Assembly (NCBI GenBank): GCA_003022745.1
Contig: PXSU01000070.1
Coordinates: 14,130 to 26,809, forward strand
Direction: 5' to 3'
Length of the DNA stretch: 12,680 bases
DNA from: Halobacteriales archaeon SW_9_67_25
GTDB lineage: Archaea; Halobacteriota; Halobacteria; Halobacteriales; Haloarculaceae
Shown here: positions 6,844-12,680 of the stretch, piece after piece
Numbering within the stretch: the first letter of the stretch is position 1
How the letters are laid out: every line of letters starts with the position of its first letter
Translations under genes and position numbers: made by a program
Notes under the pieces: generated by a model
The model's input: the letters and a program-made list of their open reading frames with translations, nothing else
The model's database searches: none
Told to the model about the DNA's origin: nothing

Positions 6844-7235
6844 TATGTGATGGCGAGTTTGTTCCGGCCCCGTAAACGTATTACTGAAACGTCCGCGTCC
6901 GCCAGTCGCTCCTGCAAGGGCCGGTCGTTCGTCACGACGTGTGTCACGTCGTCTGCCTGTGCGAGTTCGACCACAGCGTCGTCGGCGTACGTCGCCTCAG
7001 TCTCGCACACCCCACACCGCCCGGCCAGGTCGAGTCCGACGCTCGCTGCCCGGGTTTCTTCGCTGGCTGCGGTTCCGCCCGACTCCGCGCCGCTGAGGCG
7101 TTCGAGTTCCGCGAGCGTGGCGGCGGGGACGACCGGCGTCGGGTCGCCCACTACCCGGTCGAGTTCCTCGAAGACCCGGACACCACACTCGACGGGCATC
7201 ATAAGCGCGTTGGTGTCAAGCACGACGACGCTCAT
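6843..7235 (-). CDS. PIN-domain ribonuclease, archaeal Fcf1/VapC9-like
   Basis: This 130-residue protein begins [14 protein letters not shown]. The PIN acidic residues are visible: D7, E43 or E45 in LAELERL, D86 in YADDAVVEL, and D104 in VVTNDRPL. Together they bind the metal ions for single-strand RNA cleavage. No antitoxin lies beside it; instead it is locked between eIF2-gamma (4-base ATGA overlap) and rpo7 (1-base overlap). The same neighbourhood occurs in many archaea, which argues for a housekeeping role such as rRNA processing, as for eukaryotic Fcf1/Utp24, rather than a toxin. The ATG at 7235 fits both the motif and the overlap. The substrate is inferred, not shown. Confidence 0.87.
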   Translation of the reverse strand: MSVVVLDTNALMMPVECGVRVFEELDRVVGDPTPVVPAATLAELERLSGAESGGTAASEETRAASVGLDLAGRCGVCETEATYADDAVVELAQADDVTHVVTNDRPLQERLADADVSVIRLRGRNKLAIT

Positions 7236-8461
7236 CCGCGCAGCGTCCCGTAGCCGATGAGCCGCCACCGGGCACCCACGCGGCGGTTGATGGCGATTTT
7301 CACGCCGGGCTCGGCACACACGGGGCGTTTCAGCGCCACCTCGCACTCGCCCTCGCGGGCGCTCGTGACCGACCCGACCGTGGTCGCGGTCCCGACAGTC
7401 AACATGAGCGGCTCGCCAGTCGATATCTCCTCGACCTCGCCCCCCTCGTCTCCGACGATGCGCTCCAAGAGTTCGACGCCCATCGTGAACTGTTCGTGGA
7501 CCGGCGGGAGGGTTCCGGGCGGGCCGGCGACCTGGCCGGCCAGGGCGTCGCCCTTCGTTATCGCGGGGTCGAGGCCGGTCCCGACGCCCAACAGGCCGCC
7601 GGGTGTCGCCGTCTCGACGGGGTCGCCGCCGGCCTGCAACGACCGGACCGAGGTCTCGACGGGTCGCCACTCCGTTTGCCCGCCCTCCTCGACTTCGCGG
7701 CCGGGGCGCAGTTCGAGGTCGTCCCCGACAGCGAGTTCACCCTGGACGAGCGAGCCACCGAGGACGCCGCCGACCAGGTCCTCCCACGTCGTGCCGGGAC
7801 GGTTGATGTCGAAGGACCGCGCGACGAGCATCTGCGGGTCCGCGTCGGGATCGCGGTCCGGGGTGGGTATCTCCCGCTCGATGGCCTCGATCAGGACGTC
7901 CACGTTGACCTCCTGCTGGGCGCTGACGGGGACGATGGGTGCTCCCTCGGCGACGGTGCCCGCGACGAACTCCTCGATCTCCTCGTAGTTCTCCCGGGCC
8001 TGCTCGCGGTCGACGAGGTCTATCTTGTTCTGGGCGACGACGATGTTGTCGATGCCGATGATGTCCAGCGCCATCAGGTGCTCCTCGGTCTGTGCCTGCG
8101 GGACGGGTTCGCTGGCCGAGACCACCAGCACCGCGCCGTCCATGATGGCCGCGCCGGAGAGCATCGTCGCCATCAGCGTCTCGTGGCCCGGGGCGTCCAC
8201 GAACGACACCGTCCGGAGCGGCTCGCTTTCCGAGCCGTCGGGACACTCCGGGTCGACGGTGTACCGTTCCGGCGGGTCCAACTCCGGACACTCCCGGAAG
8301 GTCGCGTCAGCGTACCCCAGCCGGATCGAGATTCCGCGTTTCATCTCCTCGCTGTGCTGGTCGGTCCACTGGCCACTCAGGGCCTGGACCAGTGTCGTCT
8401 TCCCGTGGTCCACGTGGCCGACGAGCCCGATGTTCACCTCCGGTTGCTTGTTGGCGGTCAT
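7232..8461 (-). CDS. eif2g: Translation initiation factor 2, gamma subunit
   Basis: This 409-residue GTPase delivers initiator tRNA to the ribosome in complex with eIF2-alpha and -beta. GTP-binding elements are the P-loop GHVDHGKTT (from residue 15), switch [13 protein letters not shown] (41-52), DAPGHE (89-94) and NKID (145-148). Beta-barrel domains II and III follow. The zinc knuckle after switch I, with four Cys in many archaea, shows only C58 and C73 here. The ATG at 8461 gives the family N-terminus; the longer open frame upstream crosses the promoter. It is first in an overlapping five-gene operon behind a good TATA box. Confidence 0.95.
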   Translation of the reverse strand: MTANKQPEVNIGLVGHVDHGKTTLVQALSGQWTDQHSEEMKRGISIRLGYADATFRECPELDPPERYTVDPECPDGSESEPLRTVSFVDAPGHETLMATMLSGAAIMDGAVLVVSASEPVPQAQTEEHLMALDIIGIDNIVVAQNKIDLVDREQARENYEEIEEFVAGTVAEGAPIVPVSAQQEVNVDVLIEAIEREIPTPDRDPDADPQMLVARSFDINRPGTTWEDLVGGVLGGSLVQGELAVGDDLELRPGREVEEGGQTEWRPVETSVRSLQAGGDPVETATPGGLLGVGTGLDPAITKGDALAGQVAGPPGTLPPVHEQFTMGVELLERIVGDEGGEVEEISTGEPLMLTVGTATTVGSVTSAREGECEVALKRPVCAEPGVKIAINRRVGARWRLIGYGTLRG

Positions 8462-8470
8462 CGCGACAGT

Positions 8471-8486
8471 AATCCTGATAAGGATT
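8471..8486. promoter_or_regulatory. Inverted repeat at the likely eif2g transcript start
   Basis: The arms aatcct and aggatt are separated by gata (8471-8486). The site lies about 16-31 bases downstream of the eif2g TATA box centre and 10 bases before the ATG, covering the probable start of transcription. It could be an operator or a small 5' hairpin; it is short enough to be chance. Confidence 0.25.
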
Positions 8487-8498
8487 CGCCTCCTGGCG

Positions 8499-8508
8499 CT
8501 TTTAAACC
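8499..8508 (-). promoter_or_regulatory. TATA box of the eif2g operon
   Basis: Read on the minus strand the sequence is ggtttaaaag, a good archaeal box A. Its centre is about 42 bases before the eif2g ATG, which predicts a short leader of around 16 bases rather than a leaderless transcript. No second internal promoter was seen in the operon, whose genes overlap or nearly touch. Confidence 0.6.
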
Positions 8509-8622
8509 TACTGTTTCGTCCGTTCAGCCGTCCCACCACTCCGGATGTGGCCGTCCAACCGGGTGCACGACGCTGTCCGCGGCGCCCGCGACGTTTTTGT
8601 CCGCCCACCCCGTTGGACCACC

Positions 8623-9579
8623 GTGCGCGAGTTCAGCTTCGAGCTATCGCTGTGTGCGGCCCTCGAACGCGAGGGCGGGGCGGTCGTGAGCCGCCAGCTC
8701 GGGACGGGCGTGGCCGGCCGGCGCGTCCTCGACACCGTGCTCGTCGAACCCGGCCCCCGGTTCGAAGAGCGGGCAGCGATCACCCCCGGGACCATCCCCC
8801 CGGCAGCTATCGAGAGCGACGCCGGCCCCGGCCGGGCGCGACGCCGGGCCGAAGCTTTCGACTGCCGTCCCGACCGGGCCCGCGCTGTGGTCGACCGGGC
8901 GGTCGACGTGGGCTTCTTCGAGCGCGAGCGCCGCGACGGACACGCGTACGTCCGCCAGGCGGCCCGGTATCCGGCGGCGTGGTTCGACCGGCTGGTCGGG
9001 GTCGAGAACAAACCCGACCTCGACCGGCCGGGGGCCCTGGCGACGCAACTGCTGACCGACGTCCACCTCGCGGTGCTCGACGAGGTGGTGCTGGCGACAG
9101 CCTCGCACGTCACCGGCGCGCACCTCAACCGGATTCCCGAGGCCGTGGGGGTCTGGGAGTTCGATCCCGAAACGGCGGAGCGCGAGGTCGTCCGGGAACC
9201 CCGCCGGCTCCCGACCGAGGGCTACGGCGTCGAGATACTGGACCGCGAGCCCGCCAGAACCGAAATCGAGGTCGTCACGCCCGAAGAGAAGGCCCGCCTC
9301 CGCCGGCGCGTCGCGGAGCGCGCCTACGGGAAGGGCTGGCGCACCTACGACATCCCGGCCTGTGCCCGCGTCGACCCCGGGACCGACGGCCTCCCCCACT
9401 GTCCCTGGAAAGGACGCGTCGTCAGGCCGGCGACCGACTGCGGACCGGCCTGTGACGGTCACGACCCCGCGGACCCGCCCAGTCTGGACTGCGAGGGCCT
9501 GCGCGCCCAGCGGACGCCCTGGGTGTCCGACCCCGAGGGACGCCAGCGCCGACAGTCCGGACTCGACCGCTACTCGTAG
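8623..9579 (+). CDS. DUF5787-type haloarchaeal protein with nuclease-like motifs
   Basis: This 318-residue protein resembles the haloarchaeal family DUF5787, for which I know no established function. Visible signals are an N-terminal helix-strand unit ([15 protein letters not shown]7; [13 protein letters not shown]37), an Arg-rich middle region, and [14 protein letters not shown] with E128-x-K130. E..D..ExK is the catalytic order of PD-(D/E)xK nucleases. The C-terminal third has five Cys: C247, C260, C273, C277 and C290. GTG 8623 is chosen because the family pattern begins M/VREFxFE; the ATG at 8545 would put the T-rich promoter-like stretch near 8592-8600 inside the gene. It is divergent from the eif2g operon. 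Nuclease function is an inference. Confidence 0.75.
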   Translation: MREFSFELSLCAALEREGGAVVSRQLGTGVAGRRVLDTVLVEPGPRFEERAAITPGTIPPAAIESDAGPGRARRRAEAFDCRPDRARAVVDRAVDVGFFERERRDGHAYVRQAARYPAAWFDRLVGVENKPDLDRPGALATQLLTDVHLAVLDEVVLATASHVTGAHLNRIPEAVGVWEFDPETAEREVVREPRRLPTEGYGVEILDREPARTEIEVVTPEEKARLRRRVAERAYGKGWRTYDIPACARVDPGTDGLPHCPWKGRVVRPATDCGPACDGHDPADPPSLDCEGLRAQRTPWVSDPEGRQRRQSGLDRYS

Positions 9580-9701
9580 CCGCCGGAGTTGGAGGGGACC
9601 GAACCGACAACGCACACCATCCCGGCGGGCACGAACACTACCCCGGCGAGGGGGTGGTGTCGTCGGACGGGACGCTCGGAGGAGGCCACGGAGCGGTCGC
9701 G

Positions 9702-10526
9702 TTACAGCGTGAACGCCTCGCCGTCGACACCGATCGGATCGGCGAAGGCCCGGTCCGGCGGAGGGAAGTGGGAGGCGTGGACCAGCCGCGTCCGGTCGGC
9801 GTCGAGGTCGTCGGCCAGGGCCAGCGCGCCCTCGAATGTCATGTGTTTCGTCCCGAACGTGCGCGGGACGCCGTCCTCGTCGTGGTGTTTGCCGCCGCGG
9901 GAGTGGCGCTCGCAGAAGCCGGCGTTGACGAGGCCGTCCGCGAGCAACAGGTCCGGGTCGGCCAGAGCGGCCCGCGACTCCCCGGGAACGTCGTAGGTCG
10001 TGTCGCCGGAGACGGAGAGTTTCGCGCCCGTCTCCGGGTCCTCGACGACGACCCCGTAGCAGGCCAGCGGCGGGTGGTCGACGGGCACCAGCCGCACCTC
10101 GAGACCGGCCGCGGAGAACGGTTCCAGGGGCTGGTGGCCGCGGACCTCCAGCGCGTCGAGGTAGTCGTACTGCCGGCGGACGGTGTCGGCAACGCTCTCG
10201 CCGGTTACGGGATCGGTCTTGGCGGCCGCGTGGACCGGGAACTCGCGGGTCAGCCGGAAGACGTTCCCGAGCCCGTGGAGGTGGTCGAAGTGGATGTGCG
10301 TGACGAGCCCGACGTCGGGCACCGGCAGGCCCTCGCGGAGCAACTGGTACCGGAAGTCCGGGCTGGCGTCGACCAGGAGCGACTCACCGGTGTGCTCGTT
10401 GCGGACGTGCACAGAGAAGCGCGTGCGCTCGAGGCCGCGTTCGCGGGCGCTCTCGCACGTCTCGCAGTCACAGCCGACCGTCGGCGTCCCGGTGGTGTCG
10501 CCAGTTCCCAGCAGCGTGACGCGCAT
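9702..10526 (-). CDS. PhnP-like metallo-beta-lactamase-fold hydrolase
   Basis: This 274-residue protein begins MRVTLLGTGDTTGTPTVGCDC. It has the Cys cluster C19-x-C21-x2-C24 typical of PhnP-type enzymes, where it holds a structural zinc. The catalytic motif HIHFDH lies at 77-82, with further ligands H151, D175 (SGDTTY), H228 and H250. PhnP opens the cyclic phosphate of phosphoribosyl 1,2-cyclic phosphate; related proteins cleave other cyclic or RNA phosphodiesters. No phosphonate genes accompany it, so the substrate is uncertain. A TATA-like cctataag (minus strand) about 29 bases upstream supports the ATG at 10526 and a leaderless transcript. The 122-base convergent gap to the DUF5787 gene holds nothing recognised. 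Confidence 0.85.
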   Translation of the reverse strand: MRVTLLGTGDTTGTPTVGCDCETCESARERGLERTRFSVHVRNEHTGESLLVDASPDFRYQLLREGLPVPDVGLVTHIHFDHLHGLGNVFRLTREFPVHAAAKTDPVTGESVADTVRRQYDYLDALEVRGHQPLEPFSAAGLEVRLVPVDHPPLACYGVVVEDPETGAKLSVSGDTTYDVPGESRAALADPDLLLADGLVNAGFCERHSRGGKHHDEDGVPRTFGTKHMTFEGALALADDLDADRTRLVHASHFPPPDRAFADPIGVDGEAFTL

Positions 10527-10550
10527 GCTGGCGGCCCTCGGGCCCGCAGG

Positions 10551-10558
10551 GACTTATA
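10551..10558 (-). promoter_or_regulatory. TATA box of the MBL-fold hydrolase gene
   Basis: The plus-strand sequence gacttata reads tataagtc on the minus strand, preceded by cc. Its centre is about 29 bases upstream of the ATG at 10526, the leaderless position. It also marks the edge where GC-rich DNA gives way to the AT-richer patch. Confidence 0.55.
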
Positions 10559-10634
10559 GGTCTGAGACTGATCGTGCTCGTCTCCATGCGGACCATTCTA
10601 TGACATGCTGATGCCTTAGAAGCGTGCAGTAGTA

Positions 10635-11231
10635 CTATCTGGTTGGACTCTGGGGCGTAGGTTCACGTAGTCGCCACAGAGAGTACAGCAATCCACCGGC
10701 GAAGACTTCACCGAACAGCAATAATGAATGAATAAGAAGAAGGAACCCAGAATGGAACCCAGATTCACCAGTTGTGTCGTGAGTCATGGTGAATAGAAGG
10801 AAGGCACCGAACCACACGAGCAGGCCAATGGATACGCCAACCAGACTGATATTTCGATGGCGTCGACTCGCTATGCCTGGAACGTTGTGAAGTGCTCCTG
10901 CCAGATAACCAACAGCCATCGGTGTGAACGGCAAGACCGACCATAACAGGGCAATAGAGTCTATCGGATTCCCACGACTAACAGTAATCAGTAGAGAAAT
11001 GAGAAATTGGCTAAATACACCGAGAAGCGTTGTACCGATGACCCCACGTGTGGTGTCGGGTGCAAGCGCGATGGTTGCGATACCGAGACCCGTCGCCAGG
11101 ACTCCGAGATGGAACACAAGACGCCAGCCATTGAAATCTGGCCCCACTACATTTCTTCCTGTCTTGATTGCGCCCACAACAAATGTCAACAGGCCGATTA
11201 CAAGGAGTCCGATACCAACACGGCGAGTCAT
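10635..11231 (-). CDS. Six-helix membrane protein of unknown function
   Basis: This 198-residue protein is dominated by hydrophobic stretches, roughly six: 5-22, 40-60, 66-86, 95-115, 130-152 and 165-190. There is no signal peptide distinct from the first helix and no catalytic motif that I recognise. The C-terminus is polar and ends with TAG. The ATG at 11231 is preferred because an AT-rich box lies about 20-30 bases upstream; the longer frame to 11309 would translate that AT-rich promoter DNA. Codon use is much more AT-rich than in flanking genes, consistent with transfer from elsewhere. It stands alone on its transcript. It may be a lineage-restricted haloarchaeal membrane protein; I do not assign a role. 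Confidence 0.65.
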   Translation of the reverse strand: MTRRVGIGLLVIGLLTFVVGAIKTGRNVVGPDFNGWRLVFHLGVLATGLGIATIALAPDTTRGVIGTTLLGVFSQFLISLLITVSRGNPIDSIALLWSVLPFTPMAVGYLAGALHNVPGIASRRHRNISLVGVSIGLLVWFGAFLLFTMTHDTTGESGFHSGFLLLIHSLLLFGEVFAGGLLYSLWRLREPTPQSPTR

Positions 11232-11249
11232 ACTTACACAAATATATAT

Positions 11250-11261
11250 ATAATAAATATT
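11250..11261 (-). promoter_or_regulatory. AT-rich promoter box of the membrane protein gene
   Basis: On the minus strand this reads as an atatttattata block, 19-30 bases before the ATG at 11231, where box A belongs. The block continues into a run of alternating ta toward the start codon, so the exact box cannot be fixed. Confidence 0.4.
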
Positions 11262-11386
11262 CTTCGGTCTGGTGAATAAACCAGGGGAAGGGCTTCGCAG
11301 GCAATCCACGAGGCGAAATCAAAGTACATCAATAGCGACGATCAATCCCCACCAGCTCGTCATCACGCTCTTCATGAGGGATAGTT

Positions 11387-11599
11387 TTATTCCCAAATCG
11401 TTTTGCTCGGAGTTTCTACCTCCACATCGCCATTATTTTTCACTATTATCGTTGGTGTCAATTCTATGTCTTTGATTTTTCCTCCAATCCTCCGTGTAGT
11501 TGTCTCATCAGGATTACGAGGATCATCAACTTGTTTGAGTTCGTCACCAGGTATATAAATTCCAACATTTATTGAATCAACTCTCGGGGCCCAAGGTGC
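11387..11599 (-). pseudogene. Start-less remnant of an AT-rich gene (C-terminal 63 residues)
   Basis: This minus-strand frame is open directly after the stop codon of the DUF502 gene and in the same phase. The first 7 codons look like junction sequence; then 63 residues from 11578 to TAA at 11389-11387 look like real acidic haloarchaeal protein (DSINVGIYIPGDELKQVDDP at the front, PTIIVKNNGDVEVETPSKT near the end). No ATG, GTG or TTG precedes this stretch in frame, so the 5' part of the gene is missing. The GC-rich to AT-rich change falls at the same point, as expected for a recombination or deletion junction. Family not recognised. The remaining 155 bases toward the membrane gene hold only its promoter and a short hairpin at 11269-11284. 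Confidence 0.5.
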
Positions 11600-12298
11600 T
11601 TAATCTCCCTCGTCCTCGAGGACGCCGAGTCGGTCGTCGGCCTCGCTCCCCTCCGGATCGCCGACCGTCACCCCGCTGGTGATGATGGCCTGGAGGCCCT
11701 CCTCGACGCTGATGTCGATGTCGTACACGCGGTTCCGGGAGACGTAGATGATGAACCCGCCCATCACCGGGTTCGGGCCCATCGGGAGAAAGAGGCTGAT
11801 CATCCCCTCCTCGGCGTGACCGACGCTCTCCTCCAGGTTCGCGGGCGCGTCCGCGGTGACGAACGCCATCGTGTACGACCCTCTGCTGGGGTACTCGACC
11901 AGCTTGACGTCCCGGAAGCTCTCCTCGCCCTGTGCGATGGTTGTGCTCATCTCCCGAAACCCCGCGTAGACGCCGCCGACGCCGGGGATCGACTCCACGG
12001 CCGAGTGGAAGAAGTCGGCGACCTTCACCCCGTGGGGGACAGTCTCGATAGCCGCCCCGATCAGGACGACCGCGACCGCGAAACACAGGAGCACGGCCAC
12101 GTCTGCCGCGGGGCCGCCGACGCCGGTCACCTCCTCGACGAACAGGGCAAGGGGGCCCAGAAACCCCGAGATGAACCCCAGGATGAAAAGCAGGATCGCC
12201 AGGGTCACGAGTGCCGGGACGACGAACAGTGCTCCCCGGAGGAAGTAGCCTTTGAGCCAGTCGCCAGCGGAGCGGTCGGGCGCGGTTTCGCCACTCAT
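11600..12298 (-). CDS. DUF502 family membrane protein
   Basis: This 232-residue protein has two N-terminal membrane helices (about 18-48 and 66-86) and a soluble domain. DUF502 landmarks are SIPGVGGVYAGFREM (about 108-122), VEYPSRGSYTMAFVT, then a LFLPMGPNPVMGGFIIYV segment and a DISVEEGLQAIITSGV segment. Proteins of this family are widespread in bacteria, archaea and plants; no reaction is established, and a role in envelope or membrane trafficking has been suggested. ATG 12298 places the first helix at the expected distance. T-rich sequence on the minus strand at 12325-12338 could be its TATA region. The polar acidic C-terminus is typical of haloarchaea. Just past its stop lies the border of the AT-rich patch. 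Confidence 0.87.
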   Translation of the reverse strand: MSGETAPDRSAGDWLKGYFLRGALFVVPALVTLAILLFILGFISGFLGPLALFVEEVTGVGGPAADVAVLLCFAVAVVLIGAAIETVPHGVKVADFFHSAVESIPGVGGVYAGFREMSTTIAQGEESFRDVKLVEYPSRGSYTMAFVTADAPANLEESVGHAEEGMISLFLPMGPNPVMGGFIIYVSRNRVYDIDISVEEGLQAIITSGVTVGDPEGSEADDRLGVLEDEGD

Positions 12299-12411
12299 GC
12301 TGTGCTGTGGTGTGGGCACCGGAGGGAAAACAAAGTACCTCTTCCCGACCGCCGGTCTGCGCCCGCACGGGTGCAGACCCGTCCGGGGATCGGACACCAC
12401 CGCCGTCTCTC

Positions 12412-12493
12412 ATACGGATTGGTGTAACTGTTTACCAGCACGACCACACGACTGCGTGCGGTCGATCCGGCGATGACTTACACCAATCCGTAT
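12412..12493. repeat. 82-bp palindromic element, copy 2
   Basis: The outer arms atacggattggtgta (12412-12426) and tacaccaatccgtat (12479-12493) are perfectly complementary over 15 bp. Inner arms cgaccacacg (12441-12450) and cgtgcggtcg (12455-12464) pair with one mismatch around the same centre. Length is identical to copy 1. Flanking bases (tg on one side, gag on the other) match copy 1 when this copy is read on the minus strand, which fixes its orientation as inverted relative to copy 1. It lies upstream of the DUF502 gene. Confidence 0.85.
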
Positions 12494-12680
12494 CACTCGC
12501 CCGGTTCGCGATACACGGGGTACGCCACCACGCCCTGGCCGGGAGCGCGTCTCGGCGCGCGACTCGGGGAAGGGCAGGCCCACGGGCGGGACTGAAAGGG
12601 GCCGGCCGCTCGACGACGGCGGACGACGCAAGCACTCGGAGCGAGGGAGGCACGACCGAGCGAGAAGCGCAGCGAGGCCC
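12493..12680 (-). other. Open frame without start, possible C-terminus of a gene beyond the window
   Basis: A minus-strand frame stays open from the right edge to TGA at 12495-12493, ending GVVAYPVYREPGE. The stop overlaps the first base of the palindromic repeat exactly as the glmU stop overlaps copy 1, which hints that it may be a true gene end. Against this, the composition is rich in Arg, Ser, Ala and Pro and poor in acidic residues, unlike a haloarchaeal protein, and the plus strand shows repeated gagcgag-type words. It could be a degraded gene or non-coding. I see no other gene here. Confidence 0.2.

Larger units (their letters stand above)
10560..11590. other. AT-rich patch, probably acquired DNA
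   Basis: By eye A+T rises sharply between about 10560 and 11590, and falls back abruptly at 11585-11595. Codons in the two coding stretches inside it use many AT endings (aat, ata, att, gaa, aaa), unlike the GC-ending codons on both sides. It contains a membrane protein, a gene remnant and an AT-rich promoter region. No integrase, transposase, tRNA or flanking direct repeat was found, so the route of entry is unknown. Confidence 0.6.

Noticed and set aside
6843..7235. VapC toxin of a toxin-antitoxin pair
   Set aside because: No antitoxin gene is adjacent; the PIN gene overlaps eif2g and rpo7 in a conserved housekeeping operon.
8545..8622. ATG 8545 as the start of the DUF5787-type gene
   Set aside because: The added residues are Arg-rich and cover the T-rich promoter-like stretch; the GTG at 8623 gives the expected VREFSFE start.
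11319..11375. 18-residue minus-strand micro-ORF (MKSVMTSWWGLIVAIDVL) upstream of the membrane protein
   Set aside because: It is short, has no promoter box at the right distance, and no support for translation. It could be a chance frame or a decayed gene start.
11272..11475. 67-residue plus-strand frame in the AT-rich patch
   Set aside because: It overlaps the better supported minus-strand remnant and its Ser/Leu/His-rich translation shows no haloarchaeal acidic bias.
10560..11600. Direct repeats or att sites bounding the AT-rich patch
   Set aside because: I compared the sequences at both borders and found only short, GC-rich partial matches, no convincing duplication.
1..12680. CRISPR array, tRNA, rRNA, or transposase gene
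   Set aside because: No regularly spaced repeats, no cloverleaf-like or rRNA-like sequence and no DDE or serine recombinase motifs were seen in any frame.

Overview
The window comes from a halophilic archaeon (class Halobacteria). The DNA is GC-rich, the proteins are strongly acidic, and the information-processing genes are archaeal (eIF2-gamma, Rpo7, Spt4). Several genes start 25-32 bases after a TATA-like box with almost no leader, as haloarchaeal leaderless transcripts do. No rRNA, tRNA, CRISPR array, transposase or integrase is visible. Most of the window is ordinary chromosome; the accessory signals are a palindromic repeat family and one AT-rich patch.

Layout. 1-528 is the C-terminal half of a PhoU-type regulator, convergent with a minus-strand pair (562-1122): a 56-residue zinc ribbon and a receiver-only response regulator. 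Divergent from these is a plus-strand pair (1238-2568): a 44-residue Cys peptide and an archaeal GlmU-type enzyme. An 82-bp palindromic element abuts the glmU stop codon. Next come a 60-residue TRASH-like Cys protein (2731-2913) and a Zn/Cd/Pb-type P1B ATPase (3011-5296), each with its own TATA box, then a 46-residue rubrerythrin-like zinc ribbon (5367-5507) behind a 20-bp operator-like palindrome.

5521-8461 is a tightly overlapping minus-strand operon, in transcription order: eIF2-gamma, PIN-domain nuclease, Rpo7, Spt4 and GTP-dependent dephospho-CoA kinase. It couples translation initiation, transcription elongation and CoA synthesis. Divergent from it is a DUF5787-type protein (8623-9579) with PD-(D/E)xK-like and multi-Cys features. 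A PhnP-like metallo-beta-lactamase-fold hydrolase lies on the minus strand at 9702-10526.

About 10560-11590 is clearly richer in A+T. It holds a six-helix membrane protein of unknown function and, at its right edge, the start-less remnant of another gene; this looks like an acquired segment with a broken border. To its right is a DUF502 membrane protein (11600-12298), then a second copy of the 82-bp palindrome (12412-12493). The last 185 bases have no gene I can name, only a start-less open frame on the minus strand.

The most notable signals are the two-copy palindrome family, whose arms differ between copies by a compensatory change; the AT-rich patch with its gene remnant; the metal cluster of TRASH-like protein plus P1B ATPase; and the nuclease-like motifs in the DUF5787 protein.
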